This document shows positions 32,907-44,200 of a DNA stretch of 64,000 bases, piece after piece (position 1 is the stretch's first letter; each line of letters begins with the position of its first letter). The position numbers were made by a program, and so were the translations under genes. The notes under the pieces are model-generated. The model worked only from the letters and a program-made list of their open reading frames with translations. It did no database searches and was not told where the DNA came from. This DNA is from Orobanche coerulescens (lineage: Eukaryota; Streptophyta; Magnoliopsida; Lamiales; Orobanchaceae), in the NCBI GenBank assembly GCA_033398695.1, contig CM065812.1, positions 139,382,858 to 139,446,857 of the forward strand, read 5' to 3'.

Positions 32907-35029
32907 CCGACCACTCAGCGGACGACGATGTTCTTGTCATCGCCGAAAAATTTCAGGAACTTCTTCCGTTAGCCTCATCTATCATTCACTCTGAGGCGGA
33001 CAAAATCAAGTATTTCAGCAAGAGGCTGAAACCTCGTATGCAGCTACAGATGCTTAATCATAATTGCACCACCCTGGCCGAATTCATCGAGAAAGCTCTT
33101 ACTTACGAGCTTACTGCTAAGGAGATTGCTAAGCAACAACCTTCATCTGCTGGCAAGAAGTCTAAGAACCGTAATCAGTCTGACGGAAGGCAGGCCACTT
33201 TCCAGAAACCACGTGCGGGCTCTACCTTTTCTGAGCGACCTCCTATGGCGCCTAAACCCGCGGAATCTCAGTCACGGGCGACCAGTTCGGCTATCACCTG
33301 TTTCAACTGTGAAGAACATGGTCATTTCAGCAATAAATGTCCGAAACAGACTGTCACGTGCCATAACTGTGGAATTGCTGGGCATAGGGCCCGTTTTTGC
33401 CGAAGGGACTCTAAACCCACTCCGGCGTCATCTCAGGCCCCAGGACATTCAAAGGTGCAGAATCAGGCCACTCAGTCAGCGTCGTTTAAGACGACAGGAG
33501 CTAACAAAGGCGGAGCCAAGAGCTATCAGACGGGAGCGTCTGGTTCGGGGGCCGGCAAGCCCCGAATTTACGAGATGAAGAAGACCGACGATCCAGAGGC
33601 CCGAATGATCTCAGGTACATTCGATATTCTATCCCAGCCTGTGTGTACCCTTTTTGATACTGGTGCATCGCATTCATTCATTTTCGAGTCATGTTTGAGT
33701 AGATTACGTCTGGGTAGTGCTACTAGTTGTGAGCCTTATGTCATTGGTCTACCTGATGGTAGACAAATTATCGGAAATCGTGAGATTCAGAATTGTCCGA
33801 TTCAGCTTCAAGGTCGTGTATGGCCAGCGGACCTAATCGTAGTAGATTTGCCGAGAGACGACGTCATCTTGGGTATTGATTGGATGGATCGTCATGATGC
33901 CATCATTAGTGTCCGCAAGCGTATGGTCACTATCATTTCAGGCGATGGGGTCGAACGTGTGTTTCAGGGAGGTAATCCCAGCTGTTCGGGAAGAGTTATT
34001 AATTTGATGAAAGCAGTGAGATTGCTCAGTCAGGCATGTGTTGGTTATTGGTGCTATATGACCAAAACCGAGAAATCATCAGTAATGTTGTCGGATATTC
34101 CGGTAGTGAGGGAATATGCCGACGTTTTTCCCGACGAATTACCTGGTTTGCCTCCACAGAGAGATGTGGAATTCACGATTGAGTTGGAGCCCGGTACGTC
34201 CCCGATATCAAAGGCACCGTACCGGATGGCCCCGACGGAAATGCAGGAGTTGAAGAATCAACTTGAGGAATTGTTCGAGAAAGGTTATATCCGACCGAGT
34301 GCGTCCCCATGGGGAGCACCAGTGTTATTTGTCATGAAGAAGGATGGTTCATTCCGCTTGTGTATTGATTACCGGGAATTGAACCGGGTGACGATCAAGA
34401 ATAAGTATCCCTTACCCCGTATCGATGATCTTTTGGATCAACTTCAGGGAGCTTCAGTATTTTCCAAGATTGACTTAAGATCTGGATATCATCAGTTGCG
34501 GATCCGAGAGTCGAATATCGCGAGGACGGCGTTTCGAACACGCTATGGTCATTATGAGTTCGTGGTTATGCCATTTGGATTGACTAATGCACCTGCGGTA
34601 TTCATGGAGTTAATGAATCGGGTTTTCATCAACTTTTTGGATCAGTTTGTTGTTGTCTTCATCGACGACATTTTGATTTATTCTCGTAACCGAGAGGAAC
34701 ACGACGTTCACCTTCATCAGGTTCTCGACGTGTTAAGACGAGAACAACTTTATGGAAAGTTTTCCAAATGTGAGTTCTGGATGTCTGAAGTGACTTTTCT
34801 CGGGCATGTAATTTCATCAGATGGAGTGCGTGTTGATCCTCAGAAGACGGAGGCTATCCAAGATTGGTTACCTCCGAAGAATGTTAAGGAAATCCGAAGA
34901 TTTCTCGGATTAGCCGGTTATTATCGGCGGTTTGTGGAAGGATTTTCCAAAATTGCTCAACCATTGATGAACCTTTTACGAAAGGATAAGAAATACACGT
35001 GGTCCGACGCATGTCAGCGGAGTTTTTAG
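32907..35029 (+). pseudogene. Gypsy-A gag C-terminus, protease and reverse transcriptase
   Basis: Resumes Gypsy-A after the Tat LTR, starting with the second copy of the 167-bp duplication. Two CCHC zinc knuckles (33299-33399: [14 protein letters not shown] and [14 protein letters not shown]), protease [10 protein letters not shown] (DTG at 33656-33664), RT with [55 protein letters not shown] and the catalytic FIDDIL at 34668-34685, then [19 protein letters not shown]. The frame is open for about 700 codons and stops at a TAG (35027) where relatives have Gln. RT copies element RNA to cDNA in particles. Confidence 0.88.
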
Positions 35030-36099
35030 GAACTCAAGAGCCGGTTAATGTCAGCACATGTACTTTCCTTGCCGCAAGGGACGGAAGGATTTGTGGTTTA
35101 TAGTGATGCGTCCGGACAGGTTCTCGGATGTGTGCTCATGCAGAATGGGAAGGTTATTGCCTATGCCTCACGGCAATTGAGACCTTACGAAGTTAATTAT
35201 CTGACCCACGACCTGGAGCTAGCAGCCGTGGTGTTCGCTTTAAAAATCTGGCGTCATTACCTTTATGGCGTCACCTGTCAGATTTTCACCGATCATAAGA
35301 GTCTAAAGTATATATTTACTCAAAAGGAGTTAAATATGCGACATAGATGGTGGTTGGAACTAATCAAAGATTATGATATCGATATCCTTTACCACCCGGG
35401 CAAGGCGAACGTTGTCGCCGTCGCCTTGAGTTGTAAGTCCGTCCAGGAGCAGATGCTGGCTCGTTTAACAGTTCAGAAGGAGCTTCAGCAGGAATTTCTT
35501 AGACCCGAGATCGAGGTCAGCTTCGTAAGTCGGGACAGCTTTGTATGTTAGAGATTTCATCGAAACTTGAGGAGAAAATCAGGGAGAATCAGGGTTCAGA
35601 CCCAGCATTGTTGCGCATCCGTGAGGATGTGGCTCAGGGGAAAGCCCCTGGATTCGTGGTCCACGAGGATGGACTTTTGAGATTTAAGAATCGGTTGTCC
35701 GTACCGGCGAATAACGAGTTGAAAAACTCGATTCTGAGAGAAGCTCATGCTACCCCTTATTCTGTTCATCCGGGGTCTAGCAAGATGTACAAGGACTTGA
35801 AACAAAATTACTGGTGGAGTAATATGAAGCGAGAAGTCGCAGAATTTGTTTCGAGATGCTTAACCTGTCAACAAGTCAAGATTGAACATCGAATCGGCAG
35901 TATGTCAAACCTCTCCCTATTCCAGAATGGAAGTGGGAAGACATTTCTATGGACTTCATCACGAGTTTGCCGACGAGTCGTCGTGGCATGAATACGATCT
36001 GGGTGATTGTGGACCGCTTAACTAAATCAGCTCATTTCATTGAGATCAAGGATACATGGGGTCCCGAGAGACTTGCCCAGCTGTTCATCAAAGAGATAG
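35030..36099 (+). pseudogene. Gypsy-A RNase H and integrase N-terminal half
   Basis: RNase [62 protein letters not shown] frameshift near 35545 is followed by the integrase HHCC zinc domain (HATPYSVHPGSSKMYKDL, CLTCQQVK) and, after another frameshift near 35905, the start of the catalytic core (MNTIWVIVDRLTKSAHFIEI, LAQLFIKEI). The coding sequence is cut at 36099 by the Sirevirus insertion and continues at 48105. Confidence 0.85.
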
Positions 36100-37480
36100 T
36101 GTAGGTCACAAGTCGTCCAGGAACAAGTCTAGAGGGGGGGAGGGGGGGGGTGAATAGACTTGTTTAAAATCTTGAACTCTTTTTCACGAAGAGTGAGTTT
36201 CTTCAGCTGATAGTTAGACAAATGACTTGGAGTCGTTTGTTCTTGGATATGTGCGGAAGTCAGCTGATGACGAATAGAAATCAACTTAATGAAACACTTA
36301 ACAATGTATGCAGCAGTTAAAGTATGATGCAGTAAAACAGTAAATAACACAGGCAATTATAGTGGTCTCAGAGGTGGGGTAATCCTCTACTAATCCACTT
36401 TTCTCCAAACCAGTTGGAGATGAATTCACTATAATTTTCAACCAGTGATAAATATTACAGTGATTCAAACCACACTACAACAGCTTCCAACCAGTGGAAA
36501 TCCGTGCCGTTGTACACACTTGACTGCCTTGCACCTCTTGATCCTCGATCCTCGGATGCCTTTACAGTCTCTTACTTCAACCAGTGAAGTACCCCGTACT
36601 CAAGATTATAGACAAGAGTTTTTGTCTTCTCCAACTTAAGAGCTTCCTTAAGTATGAACTTTTAGATCTGCTCTTTTCACGATGCTATTGATTGCTTTAG
36701 ATTGCTTGATTGCTTTGATCGCTAGAATGTATGTTCGCACCGGTAGTTGCTCAGTTTCAAATCTCTGGATATATATAGGTCAGATCTCTGAGCTTTTTCC
36801 TTGTAGCCGTTGCAAATCTTTTGAACAAATCCGTCCGTTGGAGGGAGAATTCATTGTTTATTCTTTCTGAACGTTGCAAGGCTGGATTCCCATTATTTAA
36901 TATTATCTTCCAACCGTTGTGAGGACTTATGCATGTGAGCGCCGAATCTTTTGAATATAAAAGGATTAAAGTCTTCAAGGTGGGTCAGGATGATTTATTT
37001 AAATCATATCTCTTGCGGGAATCACTCCAATTTGTCTCTTCACGTTGCATGTGAGCTTTCCGTAATACTTGACTTTTCAACGCATGCTGACGTGGACTTG
37101 TAGTACTTGGCTGCAGTCGAGTAGGCTGATATGCAGCTAACATCTCTGCAGATAGGTCCTCTCAGCTGTTCACTGTTTGTGACTTATCTGGTCAGGTGAC
37201 TTCCCTGAGATACCTCGGCTGCAGTCTGGTCAAGCTTCTCTGATATATTTAGTTGACCAGAGCTACTCTGACTGGAGTCGGCTGTTCCTCGCTGATGGAC
37301 TAAGCTGTACTTAGTACTTAGCCGTTTTTCAGTCTAACAAATTTTGGCCTACAGAAGATACTCATTTGGTTCTTCTTTACATTTTGCCAAGTTTTATACT
37401 TAACATATTTTGGCCTACAGAAGATACTCATTTGATTTTATATTAATGACATCATCAAAATCTAACAAGTATTCCTAACA
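36100..37480 (-). repeat. Sirevirus 3' LTR (left)
   Basis: 1,381 bp, begins TGTAGGTCACAAGTC and ends ATTCCTAACA. TATA-like box on the - strand at about 36778-36768 (TATATATATCC). Differs from the right LTR by a G-run length change, a 10-bp extra at about 36700 and lack of a duplicated TTTTGGCCTAC segment. Confidence 0.88.
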
Positions 37481-37693
37481 AATTCCCCCTATTTTGATGA
37501 TGGCAAAACTTTAAGTAAGAAATCAAATGCTGCACTTAAGTGCGAGACAAAACTGAAATCAGTCTAATATTGAGACAACTGGAAATTGTCATTCAACAGA
37601 CTGTTTATAAAATTTTCTGACTTGTTATAGAAATTTTACAAGAAAGTTTTAAGTACAGAAAATAAAATTACAAGTAAAAGAAATAACTAAAAG

Positions 37694-38701
37694 TCATCTG
37701 CCTCTTCCTCTGCCTCTTCGAATAGGCTGCTTGGAAGGCTTGAATGGTTTGGCTCCAATTGGTCTTATCTTGACTGGAGCAAGACCATATTTTCTCTTCA
37801 CAACAAGTGCTGCGAAATCTTGTTCTTGCTGGGATCTGAATCTGTTCTCAAGACACAATAGCTTGATTTCCCTTTGAAGTGCTAACTCATCAAGTTCACC
37901 GTCCATACGGATTGGTGCTTCCTATGCTCTGAATGGAGGGATCATAGGATAAGCATTTTGTTCTTTAGCGTGCTTCTTCAGAATGGCCCAAAGCTTCGGA
38001 TGGATTTCTTCCATGAAGTTTATGAAAATTTCTTGTGGGGAGAGTTTGTCATCCTGGAGTAGCTCCCAGATGTAATAGTCTTTGATGAACCTCTTCCTAG
38101 CAGATCCCCACATCTCAAGAGCTTCAAATGGAATAAAGTCCTCCACAAACCACAGCTCCTTCCCTTACCATTCTAGAGTAGGTTCAAAGCCGCCTCTAGT
38201 CCTTCTTCTCTTTCCTTCAGGCTGGTCAGCCTGGTCATTTGGATCTACAGCTTCCTTTCTTTTCAGACTGGAAGGTCCTTCAATTTGAGGGACATCCTGC
38301 TTCTTCTTGCTTCTTATTTCTCTCTCTTCCCCCTGAATCCTCTCTTCCCCCTTTTTGCCAGCATCAACAAGGGAAGTTAACTGCTGTTCCATCCTGCTCA
38401 TCCAATCAGACATGCCAAATGGCATTCTGTTGTTGGTAGGGGGAGGGGGCTGAGGAATTTCTCTCTGTAGAAGGGTGTCTATCTTGGCATTTATTGACTG
38501 AAGGTCAGGAGTGACCTGAGTTGATAGAATCTCTCCAATAGTGTCTTTGACGATTTGCCTGATCAGCTCAGTCATGGTGGGGGATATCTGAGCTGATGGA
38601 GAGTGCTCTCCTGATCCTTCTGCAAGGGAACCACTAGACTGCAGGCTCCTGTCTGGTGGTAGGTCAGTGGGTTTTCTCAGGGTCACGACTGGAGTCTTCA
38701 T
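37694..38701 (-). pseudogene. Sirevirus ORF3, two in-frame stops
   Basis: One reading frame of about 335 codons broken by TAA (38167-38165) and TAG (37924-37922). N-terminal part Ser/Pro-rich with TMTELIRQIVKDTIGEILST and a predicted coiled coil (DLQSINAKIDTLLQRE, MSRMEQQLTSLVDAGKKGEE). Middle: a nuclear-localisation-like KRRRTRGG, then after the first stop FIPFEALEMWGSARKRFIKD. C terminus is Arg/Gly-rich (RRGRGRGR). It lies 12 bp after the stop of ORF2 and before the polypurine tract. I do not recognise the family. It may once have been part of, or read after, ORF2. Confidence 0.6.
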
Positions 38702-38712
38702 CGGCTACGTGT

Positions 38713-40734
38713 CTAGGTGGTGTACTGCGGGTACCACGATCTATCTGCAGCTTCGTGAGTAGGCTCTGGCTCCGGCTCTTGTTCTGGCTCCTTGTCCCCT
38801 TCTCTTTCTCCTTCTTTCCCTTCTTCTTCCTTTTCTACAGAGTTTTCTTTTTCTTCTTCCTCATCTTTTTCTTTTTCATTTTCTTTTTCTGCTCCTGCTT
38901 CCCTTCCATCATCATTATCATCATCATCATCATCATCATCATCATTCTTATCATCATCCTTCTCCTTCTTTTCTCCTTCATCATCCTCATCCTCCTTTTC
39001 TTCTTCATCTTTTTCTTGATCTACTTCTTCTCCTTCTTCTTCATCTCCTTCATCAGCCACTTCTTCTGTCTTCTCAATCTCCTCTGGCTGTTTTTCAACT
39101 GGTATATTTTCTTCTGTTTTTCTCTCTTCTTCTTCTTCTTCTTCAGCCACCAAATCAATAATTTCATTATCTCCATCTACTTCTTCAATCCTAATCTCCT
39201 TTTCAACTTCCTCCTCCCCCTCCTCTCCAAAAACGTCATCAAAAATGCTGAGCATGATAGAGTGGATAAAGTGGTCCATGTTTGTCTTAAAATGTGACAT
39301 GAACCATTTATCCTGGAGGATTAAAGCCAAGTCTGATTCTTTGCAAAATTCAATCAGAACCTCCTCAGTGGCTTGGGGATATTCCCAACCACTAGTTGCA
39401 ACGTAGGTTTGAAGATTTGTAAAAGGCATAGTTTTGAAAGATTTCCACTCTTCAAAAATATGTACAAAAGAGTGTTTTTCTGCTTGTGGTTTAACAAGCT
39501 GAAGTTGTTCAATTGAAAGATTGAAGGTATTATTTTCTAACAGGTTAAAAGTATAGTCAACTTCAGGAATAGAGATTATTAGACCTGCTTCTTCTTCTTC
39601 GGATATGTAGACTGGGAGGGTGAGAACAGGTACAATCCGAGTTTCAGTGGTGTCTGGTACATGCAAGTCTTCAGGATGAACTGGTGATCGAACTGAGGGG
39701 CTGGTAAGGTGTTCAGACTTCTCTCCCTCGCTAAACTGCAGTTTCCTTGGCCTCTTCGGAGAGGGTTCCGGTGATGACTGCAGGTTAGAGGGTCCTTCTG
39801 GGGCTGGTCCCCGTCTCTTGAACCTGATTGCAATGGGTGTATCGTCGGACTCGGTGTCGGACTCGACTGCAGTTCCAATCTCAGCTGCAGGTCTGTCCGA
39901 CTCCTCTGATAAATCGTATCTTGGGTATGTTCTTGAGTCCGGCAGCTCCTTCAACAACTGAGCTGCTTTCCCAGTGCCTCCGACTTTCTTCTTCTCATGG
40001 TCCATATGACCAAGCCGTTTATTTGGGTGGAAGGGGTCAGTGTTTCCCTTAGCCACTCCGGTCTTCTCCAAAAACCAACTAAGATGCGTTCCGAACGCCA
40101 GCTTAGTTTTGAACTTCTTCTCATCGTCAAGCCACTCGACCTTGTTCACCTCGCGCACGAGTTGCCTGAAAATATAGTCTGCCCAATCGACTTCTTCTTC
40201 CTGAATCAACGCACCCAACACCATAAATTTCGACGATGACAGTTGGTCATAACTGCCTGCCATCCCCATGACTATCTTGTTGGTAATATCCAACGCAACA
40301 CGGTAAATCCTTTTTAATTCATTCCTCTTGGCTGTAAATTTCAATTTTTCTGGGATATTTTCGACTTTAATCGTTTTCCAGGTTTCGGCGGCGGATTGTT
40401 TGAGCGCTTCGACCGCCAAACCACGGTGCTTCATCCCGAATACAGCACGAATCGTCTCTCGATAAATGCTGACAGGTACTCCGCCGACTTTGCTGTGAAT
40501 CCCATCTTGAATCAGATAAGCATTGCGATAGAACTCAACGACATCTTTTTTGAACAGATGTTGCGGGTTGATGTCGAGAAATGGGTAGATCCCATTCAGC
40601 TTCATTGCCCGGATCAAATTGAGCATGTCGTAGTCCTCCAGGTTTGCTTCTAGTAAACCTTCAAAGTCGACAACCATGGAGAAAATGACCTGGTCCTTCA
40701 CCGCCTTCAAATTCACTCCTTCGAAAGATGCCAT
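38713..40734 (-). CDS. Sirevirus ORF2 (env-position protein), 673 aa, intact
   Basis: I start at 40734 (MASFEGVNLKAVKDQVIF) because a TATA box and a leader lie just upstream; an in-frame Met at 40965 is possible. Residues 1-250 form a globular part (LNGIYPFLDINPQHLFKKDV, SVYRETIRAVFGM-like segments, DWADYIFRQLVREVNKVEWL). About 290-360 is Ser/Pro-rich with KRPRKL, an NLS-like motif. The last 170 residues are extremely acidic, with a run of ten Asp and long Glu runs. Sireviruses carry an envelope-like ORF in this place, but I see no signal peptide or membrane segment, so envelope function is not supported. Role unknown. Confidence 0.7.
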   Translation of the reverse strand: MASFEGVNLKAVKDQVIFSMVVDFEGLLEANLEDYDMLNLIRAMKLNGIYPFLDINPQHLFKKDVVEFYRNAYLIQDGIHSKVGGVPVSIYRETIRAVFGMKHRGLAVEALKQSAAETWKTIKVENIPEKLKFTAKRNELKRIYRVALDITNKIVMGMAGSYDQLSSSKFMVLGALIQEEEVDWADYIFRQLVREVNKVEWLDDEKKFKTKLAFGTHLSWFLEKTGVAKGNTDPFHPNKRLGHMDHEKKKVGGTGKAAQLLKELPDSRTYPRYDLSEESDRPAAEIGTAVESDTESDDTPIAIRFKRRGPAPEGPSNLQSSPEPSPKRPRKLQFSEGEKSEHLTSPSVRSPVHPEDLHVPDTTETRIVPVLTLPVYISEEEEAGLIISIPEVDYTFNLLENNTFNLSIEQLQLVKPQAEKHSFVHIFEEWKSFKTMPFTNLQTYVATSGWEYPQATEEVLIEFCKESDLALILQDKWFMSHFKTNMDHFIHSIMLSIFDDVFGEEGEEEVEKEIRIEEVDGDNEIIDLVAEEEEEEERKTEENIPVEKQPEEIEKTEEVADEGDEEEGEEVDQEKDEEEKEDEDDEGEKKEKDDDKNDDDDDDDDDNDDGREAGAEKENEKEKDEEEEKENSVEKEEEGKEGEREGDKEPEQEPEPEPTHEAADRSWYPQYTT

Positions 40735-40780
40735 TTCTGCAAATAGAGGATTTTTTAGTGTATATTTTTGCTCTGTAAAA

Positions 40781-40837
40781 TCTAGGGTTTCTGTAAGCGT
40801 AAAAAGTAAAGTGAAAGGTCTTCTTTCCTTATAAAGA
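40781..40837 (-). promoter_or_regulatory. Putative internal promoter and telo-box of Sirevirus ORF2
   Basis: On the - strand CTTTATAAGG (40837-40828) is followed by a pyrimidine-rich leader, the telo-box-like AAACCCTAGA (40790-40781) and the ATG at 40734. Spacing of about 95 bp from TATA to ATG and an AAACCCTA motif in the leader are typical of plant pol II genes, so ORF2 may be expressed from its own transcript and not by splicing from the LTR. Confidence 0.5.
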
Positions 40838-41267
40838 AGATGAAAAGACGTTTGTATTAGTTTATTATATATTTGAACGGTGGTATGCCTTTTGATATTC
40901 TTTTGAATTTCAAATTTGAATCGGTGGCCCAAATTAAAATTCGACGGTTGATTCTGATTGGCCATCGTAGAGGTTGATTTAATATGCGTTTGACGCGTGT
41001 ATTAAAATTGCCACTTGGCTTATAAAAAATGTATATTTATATGCCATTCGTTAGCCAAAATTAATATTATAAATGTGGCAGATAATAATTAAATATTTAG
41101 AGGTCAGTTTAGAAAACTTAGCTGGTCTGATTTTGTTGACTGTTGACCTCTCTGCAACAGGTGACTTTGCCTTCCCGCCTGGTATTCTGAACAGCTAAGT
41201 TGCTTCGTCTGGCCTTCGTCTTCTCGCCTGCATCAGCTTAGGCTGATTCTGAGGGTCCGTCCTTCCT
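40838..41267 (-). other. Spacer between Sirevirus pol and ORF2
   Basis: AT-rich, no protein recognised except the optional 77-codon extension of ORF2. Probably upstream promoter sequence for ORF2. Confidence 0.45.
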
Positions 41268-44200
41268 TTAACTTGCTTCAGTACTAGATTCCCAATCTAG
41301 TAATCCAAGGTCTCTGCTAAGCTCTAGGAATCTTTCTTCTGGCAAGGGTTTAGTGAAGATGTCAGCTATTTGGTAGTCTGTGCTGACTCTTTCAACTCTA
41401 ACCCTTTTGTTAAGCACATGGTCTCTAATGAAATGGTGCTTAACGTCAATGTGCTTCGTCATTGAGTGCAAAACTGGATTGTTGGTTATTGCAATAGCAC
41501 TATTGTTGTCACACCAAATAGGAACTTCGTTGGCAATTATATTATAGTCCCTTAACTGTTGTCGATCCATAGAATGCATGTACTGTGACTACTGCAGACT
41601 AGGTATTCGACTCTGTAGTGGAGATAGAGTTAGAAACTGCTTCTTTCTAAACCAGGATATCGGTCGGGTTCCTAGGAATTGACACGTTCCACTAGTGCTC
41701 TTCTGTTGATTTTGCATCTGCGAAATCCGCATCGAGTATCCCGATAGCTCGAAGTTGTCATCCTTGGGGTACCATAGTCCAACATTAATTGTAGACTTTA
41801 GGTACTTAATTATTCTCTTAGCCGCATCTAGGTGTGATTGCTTCGGCTTGTGGAATCTTGCACAAACTCCAACGGCATATGATATGTCCGGCACCTTGCG
41901 GTGAGGTACGAAGAGATCCGATGAGTCCTCTGTAGTGGGTTGAGTCATTTGATATGCCTCGTCTGCATCCAGGTGAGTACTTGTGCTCATTGGAATTCTT
42001 GCGGGCTTGGCTGATTCCATTCCATATCTCTTGATAAGGTCTCTGGTATACTTTGCTTGGTTGATGAAAATTCCTTTTTCCATCTGCTTAACTTGTAACC
42101 CGAGAAAGAAGTTAAGCTTTCCCATCATACTCATCTCGAATTCTCCTTGCATGAGGTTGGAGAATTTCTCGCATAGCTCTAGATTGGTTGACCCGAATAT
42201 GATATCATCCACATAAATCTGAACTATTAATATGTGGCCTTCGTGCTCCACTCTGAATAGAGTCTTGTCCACTTTCCCTTTGCAAAATCCATTTTTCTCA
42301 AGAAACACAGACAGTGTTTCATACCACGCTCTCGGTGCTTGCTTGAGTCCATACAGAGCCTTCAACAGCTTATAGACTTTGTCTCCTTTGACAAAACCTG
42401 GGGGTTGCTCTACATAGACTTCTTCTTCTAGGATTCCGTTCAGAAACACACTTTTTACATCCATCTGGTAGACTTCAAAGTCCTTGAATGCAGCATATGC
42501 GAGGAATAGTCTAATGGCCTCTAATCTTGCAACAGGTGCATAGGTTTCATCAAAATCTATTCCCTCACACTGTGCATAACCTTTTGCTACGAGTCTGGCT
42601 TTATTCCTAACAACAGCTGCGTCTTCATCACTCTTGTTTTTATACACCCATTTGGTGCCAATAACTTTCTTGTGATCAGTGCATGCATTAGTTCCCAAAC
42701 TTTGTTCCTTTCCATCTGCTCCAATTCCTCTTGCATGGCATTAATCCATGAATAATCTTCCAAGGCTTGTTACGTAGTCTTGGGTTCAATTTGCGACATG
42801 AAACATGAGAACATCGCCATTCTGCTGGTAGGTTTGGTATCTCGTCTTAACTCCATCACCAACTTTCCGATAATTTGCTGAATTGGGTGATCTTTGAGCC
42901 ATTTGGGGATATCGTCCTCTTCGGGTTTGTTCCCCTGTTGGATTGCCACGGTGGTTATCTGCATCGGTGGGTTACAGTGCAATCTGGATCGGCTACCGCC
43001 TTGTCATCTTCTGATTGGTTATGATCTGCAGATGAGTCTTTGTCGACTCATTTGGTCTTCTTGACAAGCTGGATCGGATAGGTTTGGTGATCTGTCGATC
43101 TGCGATTGGGTCTTCATCGATTGCGGTTGGGTCATCAGTGGTGTCTGCAGTGAGTCCACCATTCAGTGTCATGTATAATGACTTCTTCAAGGGTTCTTGA
43201 CTTGAGCTTGTTCTCAATTAGCTGAAATAGTTTCCTGTACTCAACGGTAGATTCATCAAAAACAACATGGGGTGTTTCCTCCACAACTAAGGTTCTTTTA
43301 TTAAAAACTCTATATGCCTTGCTTCTTTGGGAATATCCCATAAAGAGACCGTCATCAGTTTTAGCATCAAAGGCATTTAGCTGTGTTTTACCATTGTTGT
43401 GGATGAAACACTTACAACCAAAGACATGAAAGTAAGCAACAGGAGGAGTTCTATTATTCCAAACCTCAAAGGGAGTTATTCCATGTCTCCCTACTATCAT
43501 ACTCTGCTCAGGTGTGACAGTGTGTTATGACTTCAGCCCGAGAACCTTTTGGGTAGGTCCGCTTCGCAATCATGGACCTTCTTTGCTTCCTTGTGGTTCT
43601 TCCTTCTTTCGGCAACACCATTCTCACGGGGCATCCTGGCTGCAGAGAGCTCATGCTGGATCCCATTCTGATCGCTGTAATCAGTTATCGCCTTGTTGAG
43701 AAACTCTCCTCCTCTATCTGATCTGATCTTGATTATGGAGAGGGATTTCTCATTCTGGATCCTTCTCAGCAGCTCAGGTAACTTGGTCAGGGTTTCACTT
43801 TTCTTGTATAGAAAAATGATCCAAGTGTACCTTGAATAATCATCTACTATTACAAGTGCATGCTTTCGGCCGCTCAAAGTCCTTGGTTTGATAGGACCAA
43901 ATAGATCCATGTGGAGTAGATCTAAGACCCTTGATGTGAGCGTTGTAGGCTGAACTGGCTTGAATGATGCCTTGGTCTGCTTTCCCTTCTGACATGCATC
44001 ACAGAGTGCTTCCTTCTTGAATGCTTCATTTGGAAGTCCTCGACCCGGCTTCGAGAGCTAATCTTGTTGATGGCTTTGAAGTTTAGGTGACATAGTCTTT
44101 TGTGCCACATGACCATCCATTCTCGCCTCTTGTCTTGGATAGAAAACAGGAGTTAGGTGTTCCTGTGTTCCAATCAATCATGTAGACATCTCTTCTTCGG

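Noticed and set aside
38656..39297. + strand open frame rich in Phe, Ile, Ser and Leu that looks like a membrane protein
   Set aside because: It is the complement of the Asp/Glu-rich tail of Sirevirus ORF2; GAA/GAT repeats read backwards give TTC/ATC codons.
38713..40734. Calling Sirevirus ORF2 an envelope glycoprotein
   Set aside because: It sits in the env-like position, but I see no signal peptide, no membrane span and no glycoprotein features; the tail is acidic and there is an NLS-like motif.
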